Source: a virus
DNA: 20,135 nt
Direction: 5' to 3' (one strand)
Virus record (IMG/VR): IMGVR_UViG_3300045110_000174
Span: 1-20,135 of that record
Positions 13,998 through 20,135 of the stretch are shown here, in pieces. Below the pieces are notes generated by a model. It searched no databases and was not told the DNA's origin. It saw only the letters and a program-made list of their open reading frames with translations. Every line of letters starts with the position of its first letter. The stretch's first letter is position 1. Position numbers and translations under genes: made by a program.

Positions 13998-14242
13998 CAG
14001 GCGACGAGCCGCAACGCCAGATCAGCGTGGACGATGCGCCAAGTCGGCAGCCCCAGCAGCATGGCCACGATCATGTACAGAACGATCAGCAGCACGACGA
14101 GCAGGTACAGCCGCTGCACGTTCCAGTCGATGCTGTAGCTGAACCACTTCGCGACCATGACGATGATCGCGCCGATCAGCACGAAGATGGCGGCCACGAT
14201 TGCGGCATTGAGCACGCCGAGCAGCAACCCGGTCAACGACAT
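13997..14242 (-). CDS. Small membrane protein with two helices, 81 aa
   Basis: The ATG at 14242 has GAGGTG six bases upstream. Two strongly hydrophobic segments are visible: from about residue 5 to 30 (GLLLGVLNAAIVAAIFVLIG and on) and from about 45 to 65 (YLLVVLLIVLYMIVAMLLGL), separated by a polar loop KWFSYSIDWNVQR. Such a two-helix protein resembles a class II-like holin or a moron product more than a virion part. It lies between the connector and the head-tail joining gene, far from the lysis cassette, and is coupled to its neighbours. I do not know its role. Confidence 0.7.
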   Translation of the reverse strand: MSLTGLLLGVLNAAIVAAIFVLIGAIIVMVAKWFSYSIDWNVQRLYLLVVLLIVLYMIVAMLLGLPTWRIVHADLALRLVA

Positions 14243-14251
14243 GGCGGCACC

Positions 14252-14881
14252 TCAAACATAGATACGCATGTATTTGTAGAGCATGGAGTCGATGGTATCG
14301 GTCGCCGTCTGCAACGGCGCGGCGAGGCCGGCCTTGCCGAACATCTGCACCGGATCGAAATACTGCACGCGGGTGTCGCCATGCATGACCGACCGCAGAC
14401 CGCTCGTCATGCGTGCCTGTCCCCGCGCCGCCTGGATCAGCATTCCGGTCGCCGCCTTGAGTGCCGGCGGCGCCGCATCGGGCAACGCATAGCCGCCGCT
14501 ATAGGTCACGGTGACCGGCTCGGCCCATGCGCCCTCGATGCGTAACTTGCCGGATGCGTTCTCGAGCTCATAGATCGTCGGGTCGAGGACACTGCCGCGC
14601 GGCGATTCCACCGAGACGAGGTCGGCATCGGCGACAGGATAGCGCGTCAGAAACAATCGCGGCGTGTCGCTGCAGCGCCAAGTCTCCTCGACAGTCTCGT
14701 AGGCAAACACACGGTTGCACATGGTGGCGACCACGTCGCTGTACTGATCGATCAGCATCTGCAACTGCGTGTCCTCGCTGGTGTCGGACAGCGGCACGTT
14801 AAGGATGGCCTTCAGCTCGTCCAGCGTCAGCAGCGCGTAGCTGGTGGCAGGCGTCAGCACCTTGACCCAGATGTCCGCCAT
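14252..14881 (-). CDS. Head-tail connector protein (HK97 gp6-like), 209 aa
   Basis: The ATG at 14881 lies two bases past the stop of the collagen-like gene; a longer in-frame ORF to 15277 merely reads through that gene. The N-terminal helical region LLTLDELKAILNVPLSDTSE and QLQMLIDQYSDVVATMCNRV, followed by ETWRC and a strand region (PRLFLTRYPVADADLVSVES), is the classical pattern of gp6-like connectors, which form a ring under the portal. Later helices include PALKAATGMLIQAARGQ and a C-terminal tail. It is the first clear head-tail gene after the portal in this operon, although capsid genes are missing in between. Confidence 0.85.
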   Translation of the reverse strand: MADIWVKVLTPATSYALLTLDELKAILNVPLSDTSEDTQLQMLIDQYSDVVATMCNRVFAYETVEETWRCSDTPRLFLTRYPVADADLVSVESPRGSVLDPTIYELENASGKLRIEGAWAEPVTVTYSGGYALPDAAPPALKAATGMLIQAARGQARMTSGLRSVMHGDTRVQYFDPVQMFGKAGLAAPLQTATDTIDSMLYKYMRIYV

Positions 14882-14883
14882 TT

Positions 14884-15654
14884 TTAGCGCGCCTCGTCGT
14901 GAAACTGCTCGAACAAGCTGCGCAGTTCGAGTGCCGGCGCCTCGCTCTTGTCGGACAGGATCGGAATCGCGGCGTAGGCCTTGCGGTCGATCTTCCACCC
15001 GATGATCGTAGGCGCGGACGTTCCCGGCAACCCGCGCGCGCCTACGGCGCCTGTCTCCCCGCGCTCGCCCGCCGGCCCCTTGCTGCCCTGTCGGCCGGCG
15101 GACGCGATCAACTGCCAGCCCTCGCCTGGACACGCCCCAGGCGCCGCGCGCCGCGCGATGAAGCTCGAGCCGGTGAGCGCGACGATGTCGAGCGCCGCAT
15201 AGGTCTCGGCTTCGCTCCAGGTGCCGCGCACCTTCGGCATCGCCGCATCGCGACCGGGGCAGGCAATGCAGATCCAATCGGCATGCCCCGGCGCCTGCCC
15301 GGTATCGCAGCTAGCCTGCCAGGTGCCGCCGCCATGGGTGACCACGACGCCGGCGTAGTGGACGGTGTCCGACGCCCATTCCCGCACCGCCGGCAGCGTT
15401 CCAGGCTCGCCCTTCTGGCCGCGCGCGCCGTCCGTGCCATCGAGGCCGGCCGCCCCTGCAGGCCCAGGCAACCCCTTCTCGCCGCGCTCGCCCTTCTCGC
15501 CGGCCTCGCCTTTCGGGCCGCGCTTACCTTCCGGGCCGGGAATGCGGGCCAGCGCGCGGACCTCTTCCAGGGCGCGCCGCCCCAGTGCCAGGCAAGTGCC
15601 GACCGCTTCGAAGAGCGTGTATTGTGGAACGGGGACGGCCGGTTTGTCGCTCAT
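14884..15654 (-). CDS. Collagen-like phage fibre protein with two chitin-binding-like modules, 256 aa
   Basis: Residues 40-85 form sixteen Gly-X-Y triplets (GPEGKRGPKGEAGEKGERG and on), and 187-211 form nine more. Between them are two copies of a W-x-x-x-x-x-Y-x-x-x-x-x-V module: REWASDTVHYAGVVVTHGGG ending ADWICIA, and RGTWSEAETYAALDIVALTG ending GWQLIA. These resemble CBM5/12-type carbohydrate-binding folds. Gly-X-Y parts would form a triple helix, so a trimeric fibre or head decoration is likely. I chose the ATG at 15654 because GGGAGA lies about four bases upstream; ATG at 15672, overlapping the previous stop as ATGA, is an alternative. The C-terminal 45 residues (from KIDRKAYAAIPILSD) may cap the trimer. 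Confidence 0.78.
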   Translation of the reverse strand: MSDKPAVPVPQYTLFEAVGTCLALGRRALEEVRALARIPGPEGKRGPKGEAGEKGERGEKGLPGPAGAAGLDGTDGARGQKGEPGTLPAVREWASDTVHYAGVVVTHGGGTWQASCDTGQAPGHADWICIACPGRDAAMPKVRGTWSEAETYAALDIVALTGSSFIARRAAPGACPGEGWQLIASAGRQGSKGPAGERGETGAVGARGLPGTSAPTIIGWKIDRKAYAAIPILSDKSEAPALELRSLFEQFHDEAR

Positions 15655-15668
15655 GCCGTCTCCCATAA

Positions 15669-16313
15669 TCATGCCGCCAGCAGCCACACAACCGCGGCGG
15701 CTTCGTCATCGTCCTGCCGGCCGGTGGCGACCGCTTCCAGGGTGCCGATCACGCCGAAACCCTTGCCGCGCGCGCCGATAGAACCCGCACCGGCAACCTT
15801 GAGGCTGAGAACGGCCACCGCCGTGCCCTTCGCGCCGCGCGCGCCGCTGGCCGCCGCCTTGACCGTGAGAGGCCCATTCCCTTGCCCACCGGCGCCGGCC
15901 GCACCAGTGGCCTCGCCAGCAAGACTGCGCAGCACCGCAGCGCCGATGCTGACTGCAACAACGACGCCGTGAGCCTCGCCTTCGAGTGCCGGGAGTATTC
16001 CGTAACCGACGCCCTCGACGAGGTCCGGCCGCAACTGTTCACGACGACCTCCGCCGGGAAGGATGACAACGAACGCCGGCTGGACGACGGCATCGGCGAT
16101 GTCCGCGGCGGATGCGGCCTCGGCCACGCTGACGACGATCGGCAGCACGTCCGGCGGCGGAATGGTCGGAACGGTGCTGATAGGCGCAGCCGCGACCGGC
16201 CCGAAACCGAGCACACCACCGGAACTGATAGACGGCGGCTGAACCGCCTGCGGTGGCTGGGCGACTGGAGCCGTCGCGAGCGGCGCCGCCGAGACCGGAC
16301 AAAACCCGAGCAT
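15669..16313 (-). CDS. Low-complexity repeat protein of the fibre block, 214 aa
   Basis: The ATG at 16313 is three bases past the stop of the S74 fibre gene. The N-terminal part has two copies, 33 residues apart, of a Gly-Phe-x-Pro motif: LGFCPVSAAPLATAP at 2-16 and LGFGPVAAAPISTVP at 35-49, set in Pro-rich linkers. The C-terminal half is Gly/Ala/Val-rich with recurring short strands (ASGARGAKGTAVAVLSLKVA, then GSIGARGKGFGVIGTLEAVA), which suggests a repetitive beta structure. No enzyme motif or membrane anchor is evident. Between a fibre and a collagen-like protein, it is probably a fibre or decoration part. I do not recognise a named family. Confidence 0.62.
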   Translation of the reverse strand: MLGFCPVSAAPLATAPVAQPPQAVQPPSISSGGVLGFGPVAAAPISTVPTIPPPDVLPIVVSVAEAASAADIADAVVQPAFVVILPGGGRREQLRPDLVEGVGYGILPALEGEAHGVVVAVSIGAAVLRSLAGEATGAAGAGGQGNGPLTVKAAASGARGAKGTAVAVLSLKVAGAGSIGARGKGFGVIGTLEAVATGRQDDDEAAAVVWLLAA

Positions 16314-16316
16314 CGG

Positions 16317-17837
16317 CTATGCCGCCCCTTCCAGCGCCGCGACCCGCGCTGCCAGTTCCTTGACGGCATTAACCAGCGCGAACGTCAACGCAGTGGTGTC
16401 GAGCACGCGCAGATCGGCAACCGGCTTGCCGTCGACAAATCCGATCTCAGTCGTCACCATCTCGGGCATCGGCACTTCGGCCTGCTGCGCGATGAGGCCG
16501 ATAAATTCTTTCAGCTCTTCCGCAGGCTTTGGAGCCGGCCGATCCTTCGGGTCCGGCGACGGAGCTGACTTGCTGTAATTCCCCTTGAATTTATACCGCA
16601 CCGGCAAAAGCTGCAGCACCTCGGCGAGCCCGTGCGTGTAGTCGCCGACCACATCCTTGATGCGTTCGTCGGACGGTGCAGTCCAAGAACCGCCGCCAGG
16701 TTTGTAAGCCACGCCGGTAATGTTGAGATCGCCCGCCACGTCGAGCTTGGAACCCGGTGCCGACGTGCCGATGCCGACGTTGCGGATGTTATCGACAAAA
16801 AGCGCGCTCGTGTTGCCGATACGTAAGCCGATTGTCCCCGTCGCGGCGGCGTTCACGTAAGTGTTTTGACCGTCTCCGTAGATGGAGTAATTAGCCGCGG
16901 TGACAGCGACACTCCCGACAAAACCTATGAAGCTGCCGGGAGACAAAGAAAGATTGCCCGTCATGGTGTCGCCGGCCTTCGACACCTTGCCGTCGAGACC
17001 GGCCTGCGTCGCCGTGCTGACAGGCTTGCTGGCGTCGCTGGTGTTGTCGACGTTCGCCAGTCCGACATCGCTTTTCGTTAGCGTCACCGTGCCGGTGCGA
17101 CCGGCGACACTCTGAACCGGCGCGGCGGCCGAAGCCCGCACATTGGTATAATAAAGATTGACCGAGCCTTCCGGCACCGCATCGGTCGAGCCTGGCGACG
17201 GCGAGATCTCGATATAGGCCGAGCCAGACCAGCGATAGATTTTGCCGGTATCGAGCGCGACATAAATGATGCCTGTCGCACCCGTGGCCGGGAACGCGGC
17301 AAGGTTGGCAAATTCCAGCACGTCGTCGACATAGCTTGGGAGTTGGGCGGCCGGCACCTTCGTGCTCGCATCGAGCGAGGCGTAGCCGTTGGCGATGCCC
17401 TTGCTTGCCTTGTCCTCTTTTGCATTGAGGGCAGATATGCCGGCCGCTTCGGTCCAGGCCGCATCCTTGCGGCCATAGGTTTTTCCGTCTGACGGTGCGT
17501 CGTCGAGCTTGGCCTGCAACGCGATGATCACGCTCGCCGGCAGCGTGCAAAACACGTTCTTCGTCCCGGCCGCAAAGTTCACCAGCGCATCCGCATTGGA
17601 CGATTGCCGCACGGTGTCGCGCACCAGCGTGGTGGCGCCGGACAGGTGCCCCGTGCCGATCTCCCAAGAGCCGTTCGGCGCGCCGGTGGCGCCATCAATG
17701 GACTCGATGCAATAGTCGAACGACGGCCCGACGCCGAAGGCCGTGTTGAAGCTCTCGAAACCGGTGACGGCCCCACCTAACGTGAATGCGCCGGTGCCGG
17801 TCGCTGCCGACAGTTCCTTGACGCGGTCGGCGATCAT
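16317..17837 (-). CDS. Tail fibre with C-terminal S74 intramolecular chaperone, 506 aa
   Basis: The N-terminus MIADRVKELSAATGTGAFTL, with a WEIGTGHLSGATTLVRDTV section and LVNFAAGTKNVFCTLPA up to residue 101, is a common phage fibre attachment domain. The stem includes DVGLANVDNTSDASKPVSTA at about 257-276 and KAGDTMTGNLS at about 287-297, typical of trimeric fibres, and VGIGTSAPGSKLDVAGDL near 354-371. The end is an S74 peptidase/chaperone domain: Ser389 and Lys394 in SDERIK form the expected dyad, so self-cleavage before Ser389 would release a 118-residue chaperone after trimerisation. A short coiled coil (VNAVKELAARVAALEG) closes it. The start overlaps the previous stop as ATGA. Confidence 0.86.
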   Translation of the reverse strand: MIADRVKELSAATGTGAFTLGGAVTGFESFNTAFGVGPSFDYCIESIDGATGAPNGSWEIGTGHLSGATTLVRDTVRQSSNADALVNFAAGTKNVFCTLPASVIIALQAKLDDAPSDGKTYGRKDAAWTEAAGISALNAKEDKASKGIANGYASLDASTKVPAAQLPSYVDDVLEFANLAAFPATGATGIIYVALDTGKIYRWSGSAYIEISPSPGSTDAVPEGSVNLYYTNVRASAAAPVQSVAGRTGTVTLTKSDVGLANVDNTSDASKPVSTATQAGLDGKVSKAGDTMTGNLSLSPGSFIGFVGSVAVTAANYSIYGDGQNTYVNAAATGTIGLRIGNTSALFVDNIRNVGIGTSAPGSKLDVAGDLNITGVAYKPGGGSWTAPSDERIKDVVGDYTHGLAEVLQLLPVRYKFKGNYSKSAPSPDPKDRPAPKPAEELKEFIGLIAQQAEVPMPEMVTTEIGFVDGKPVADLRVLDTTALTFALVNAVKELAARVAALEGAA

Positions 17838-18196
17838 GGCATCACCAGACGGAACGAGTGCAGCCGCACCGGGCTGTTGCGGAAGATTTGGGTCGTGTTG
17901 AGCTTGATCACGGCATCCGACTTTTCGTCGCCGACGTCGCAGGAAAAAACCAGGCTCCCATCGGCGGCCGTAATACGAGCAGCCGCCGCATTACCTTGAG
18001 CCACCGCGGCGTCCTCCTCGGCAATCCGGTTAAACACCAGTTCGCCGCCGACCGCTTCCTGGGCGGCCGGATTGGATAGCGGCAACACGGCCAAGGTGCC
18101 GGTGTCCGATAGCAGTTCGATGCTGCCACCATTCATCATCTGCGCAAGCGCATCGAGCATGGCGTTACTCGCTGCCTCGGACAGGTTGACTATCAC
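17834..18196 (-). CDS. Small phage structural-type hypothetical protein, 120 aa
   Basis: GTG start at 18196 overlapping the upstream stop (GTGA). The N-terminus IVNLSEAASNAMLDALAQMM is a helix. It is followed by IELLSDTGTLAVLPLSNPAA and FNRIAEEDAAVAQGNAAAAR, and then a beta section (ITAADGSLVFSCDVG). This order recalls a widespread phage family with an N-terminal AxNAxLDAI helix, a loss-of-value style strand section and a DGTxVFxGxVG segment, usually encoded beside fibre genes. The similarity is from memory and weak, and the function of that family is unknown to me. Coupling to the S74 fibre suggests a role in fibre attachment or decoration. Confidence 0.6.
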   Translation of the reverse strand: MIVNLSEAASNAMLDALAQMMNGGSIELLSDTGTLAVLPLSNPAAQEAVGGELVFNRIAEEDAAVAQGNAAAARITAADGSLVFSCDVGDEKSDAVIKLNTTQIFRNSPVRLHSFRLVMP

Positions 18197-18459
18197 TGTT
18201 GCGGCTCACCATAGACCGGCACAAAGGCGCCGCTCTCGTCGCGCTCGATGCGCGTTACCCTGGCCGCCGATGTTTCACGTGACACAATCGGCGGCAGCTC
18301 ATGCAGCATGCGGGCCGCACTCGCGACCTCTTCGGCAAGCTCGGGCGGCAGCATTGCGACCTGGCGGTCAAGGCCAATCTTGAACACGGCGTCTGCCACG
18401 CATTCGCGCACGAACGGCGCCAAACCTTTGGCGAGTGCCTCTACGGTTTCGTCGTCCAT
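18193..18459 (-). CDS. Small hypothetical protein downstream of portal, 88 aa
   Basis: The ATG at 18459 overlaps the portal stop as TAATG. The first 24 residues (DDETVEALAKGLAPFVRECV) form an amphipathic helix; the rest is mixed, with PPELAEEVASAARMLHELPP and a charged VTRIERDESGAFVPVYGEPQ end. No membrane segment or motif is visible. In many phages a head protease would follow the portal at this point, but this protein is far too short and has no catalytic serine or histidine pattern. I infer a small phage-specific protein with unknown function, possibly linked to the portal or to the fibre block that follows. Confidence 0.6.
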   Translation of the reverse strand: MDDETVEALAKGLAPFVRECVADAVFKIGLDRQVAMLPPELAEEVASAARMLHELPPIVSRETSAARVTRIERDESGAFVPVYGEPQQ

Positions 18460-19880
18460 TACGCGGCAGCCTTCAATGCCAGGGTGAACGCAGCGGTCAA
18501 TTCCTCGCCCGATTTTTTGGGCGCACCGGGCGGTGGTGGCTTTGCCGGATCGGCGGCAGCATCCGACGCCGCGGCCGGCAGCGCCGCGGGAGGACTAGGC
18601 GGCGCTGCCGGAGCAGGTGTCTTCCCGATCTGACTCAAGGGGACGACCTGCTGCTGGACGCGAGGCTCGTCGCCGAACGAAACTGCCTCGTAGCCTTCGA
18701 GCGCACGCGCTTCGTTCGGGGCGAAGATGCCGCCTTGCACGCCGCGCGCCAGGCTCTCGATGCGGTCCTTCATCGCCGAGCGCAGCAGCGCCGCGGTGTC
18801 GAATTCCACATACTCGTCGGGCTGGCCTTTGAGATCGAACAGCAGCCCAAACGCCTCCTCGATATGATTGAGCGCAAATCCTAAACCGCTTGCGACCCAA
18901 CTCTGCATCAGCATTTCGGTCGAACTGTACGACGTGCCGCCGATGCCGAGGATCTGCAGCGGGATGCGGAACGCCAGCGCAATGGCCTCGTTCGACAGCT
19001 TCATCATCTCCGCGGTACCGGCATCCTTGCCGCTTTGCGCCCACGGCTGGACTTTCAACCCGGCGGTGAGGATCGGCGTCCCGCCCTGGTGCAAGCCCTT
19101 GGTCTGGTCGTTCCAGCGGTCGCGTAACTGCTGGACTTCTTCCTGCTTGAGCTTCAGGTCGGTCGAGAGCACCGCCGAGGGCCGCGCCTCGTTGAGGTAG
19201 TACCCCATCTGCTGGCGTGCGATCGCGTTGGTAACGCCGATGTCGCTGTAAGCCGCGACGATCGGACTCTCGCCGATCAGCGGCACCGGCCAGCGATGCC
19301 GCACCGTATGCAGCCGGATGTGCAGGACGTCGCGCTGTGGCACGATCAGCGGCTCGCCGCCAAGCCGCTTCTCGATCACCTGGTTGCCGTGCAACTGATA
19401 GAAAACATCGCCGGTGGAAGCGAGCCGCGGGTGTGACTGCAGCGGGTCCATCAGGTGCAGCTCGTCGATCTCGAAGCGGTCGTTGCGCAACCCGAGCGCG
19501 TAGGCATTGCCCTCGAGGTAGAGCGATCGCGTCACGTTCAGCAGGAAATCCGAGATCGACTGGTAGTCGTTGGGATGGCGCAGCAGGCGCGAGAGTGCCG
19601 ATGTCTTGACGCGCTCGCGCCCGCCTTTGTCGTTGAGCCGCCAGTGGTCGCCGGGGCACATGGCAACGGTCTGCGCATAGGCCGAGACGCAAGCCTCGAC
19701 CATGGCCGACTGAGCGCCGAGGCTGACCGGCGTATAGCCCTGCTGCCACCAGTTGTCGGCGACACCGGCGGGCACCCACCCGCCAGTGACCGGCAAATAG
19801 TAAGGGCCGGGCCGATATTGGCCTTCGCCCTTACCGACAAGCTGGGCAGCGACTCGTGTCAGAAACCCGCGGACGGTCAT
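18459..19880 (-). CDS. Portal protein (HK97 family), 473 aa
   Basis: The product forms the dodecameric ring through which DNA enters and leaves the head. The family pattern is clear: SAMVEACVSAYAQTVAMCPG near the N-terminus, LLRHPNDYQSISDFLLNVTR followed by LYLEGNAYALGLRND, and the ARPSAVLSTDLKLKQEEVQQ stretch before LRDRWND. GGTPILTAGLKVQPWAQSGK follows, with EMMKLSNEAIALAFRIPLQI and SYSSTEMLMQSW. An RSAMKDRIESLARGVQGGIF and NEARALEGYEAV section ends the core. Residues of about 420-473 are a Pro/Ala-rich tail that is probably disordered. The start at 19880 overlaps the upstream stop (ATGA). Next downstream are small and fibre genes, not a protease and capsid. Confidence 0.92.
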   Translation of the reverse strand: MTVRGFLTRVAAQLVGKGEGQYRPGPYYLPVTGGWVPAGVADNWWQQGYTPVSLGAQSAMVEACVSAYAQTVAMCPGDHWRLNDKGGRERVKTSALSRLLRHPNDYQSISDFLLNVTRSLYLEGNAYALGLRNDRFEIDELHLMDPLQSHPRLASTGDVFYQLHGNQVIEKRLGGEPLIVPQRDVLHIRLHTVRHRWPVPLIGESPIVAAYSDIGVTNAIARQQMGYYLNEARPSAVLSTDLKLKQEEVQQLRDRWNDQTKGLHQGGTPILTAGLKVQPWAQSGKDAGTAEMMKLSNEAIALAFRIPLQILGIGGTSYSSTEMLMQSWVASGLGFALNHIEEAFGLLFDLKGQPDEYVEFDTAALLRSAMKDRIESLARGVQGGIFAPNEARALEGYEAVSFGDEPRVQQQVVPLSQIGKTPAPAAPPSPPAALPAAASDAAADPAKPPPPGAPKKSGEELTAAFTLALKAAA

Positions 19881-20135
19881 GTTGCTGGCGTCGCGGTCCT
19901 GGTCTGGTAGCTGCCACGTTTGCCGGCCTCGGCCTGCTTTGTCTGCGGCTCGTTCGGGTCGGCGCTGCCGTCGTGCTCGTGTTCCATGAGGTGGACGCCC
20001 AAGGCGGCGAGGTCATTCTCTTCCTGCGTCGGAGTCGGTTTTACCCCGCTCGCCATTTTGGCCTGCGCCTCGTTGGCCTTGTCGCGGGCCGCGCGGTCGT
20101 CGGCGAGCCGCTTTTTCGCGGCTGTCGTGTGTTCG
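19877..20135 (-). CDS. C-terminal part of a small hypothetical phage protein upstream of portal (start outside window)
   Basis: The minus-strand frame beginning at 20134 is open to the TGA at 19879-19877 and gives 85 residues. They start HTTAAKKRLADDRAARDKAN, a charged helix, pass through SGVKPTPTQEENDLAALGVH and an acidic MEHEHDGSADPNEPQ section, and end KRGSYQTRTATPAT. The stop overlaps the portal ATG as ATGA, so it is translated in the same operon. Small proteins of this kind, helical then acidic with a KPTPTQEEND-type motif, lie next to the terminase and portal in rhizobial-type prophages, as far as I recall. The function is unknown. A shorter product from the internal ATG (59 aa) cannot be ruled out. 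Confidence 0.7.
   Translation of the reverse strand, partial: EHTTAAKKRLADDRAARDKANEAQAKMASGVKPTPTQEENDLAALGVHLMEHEHDGSADPNEPQTKQAEAGKRGSYQTRTATPAT

Noticed and set aside
14886-15277. Longer connector ORF starting at 15277
   Set aside because: The extra N-terminal part reads antiphase through the collagen-like gene; the connector fold starts at the ATG at 14881.

Overview
The window is most of the late (virion structure and lysis) region of a tailed bacteriophage, almost certainly a prophage with a long non-contractile (siphovirus-type) tail, in a GC-rich host. The protein style (gp6-like connector, S74 fibre, collagen-like fibre, HNH gene of the YGxRGI type, the small phage proteins around the lysin) recalls prophages of Rhizobiales such as Bradyrhizobium or Rhodopseudomonas. 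That host guess is inference from remembered families, not from a search. I see no host genes, integrase, att site, tRNA, rRNA or CRISPR array.

Layout. About 19.6 kb (542-20135) is one leftward operon on the minus strand, so in transcription order it is read from right to left. It runs: the end of a small hypothetical gene (19877-20135); portal (18459-19880); two small unknowns (18193-18459, 17834-18196); a fibre/decoration block with an S74 auto-processing tail fibre (16317-17837), a low-complexity repeat protein (15669-16313) and a collagen-like protein (14884-15654); then the head-tail junction with connector (14252-14881), a two-helix membrane protein (13997-14242), a putative head-tail joining protein (13629-13997) and a putative tail terminator (13192-13632). 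The tail follows: tail tube (12654-13187), tail assembly chaperone with a likely programmed -1 frameshift (12032-12654), a minor protein (11487-12029), tape measure (9908-11494), tail-tip proteins (9507-9908, 7444-9507, 7055-7444, 6267-7058), an Asp-box protein (5224-6267), a small repeat protein (4762-5223), a beta-helix-like tail spike (2389-4155) and another tail-tip/fibre protein (1782-2366). The operon ends with lysis genes: an amidase with a barrel-like C-terminal domain (828-1772) and a holin-like membrane protein (542-823).

The genes are packed with TGATG, ATGA, GTGA or TAATG overlaps, so translational coupling is likely along nearly the whole chain. The one interruption is a plus-strand HNH-type endonuclease gene (4268-4771) between two tail genes, with a perfect 9-bp hairpin beside it. 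At the left edge (1-500) small plus-strand genes converge on the late operon.

The most unusual points are these. No head protease or major capsid gene lies between portal and connector; a fibre/collagen block occupies that place. A canonical CCCAAAC slippery heptamer sits in the tail chaperone. The tail spike gene next to the HNH insertion has a strong ribosome-binding site facing an ATC codon instead of a normal start. Motifs resembling the chitin-binding fold recur in several adhesion proteins.
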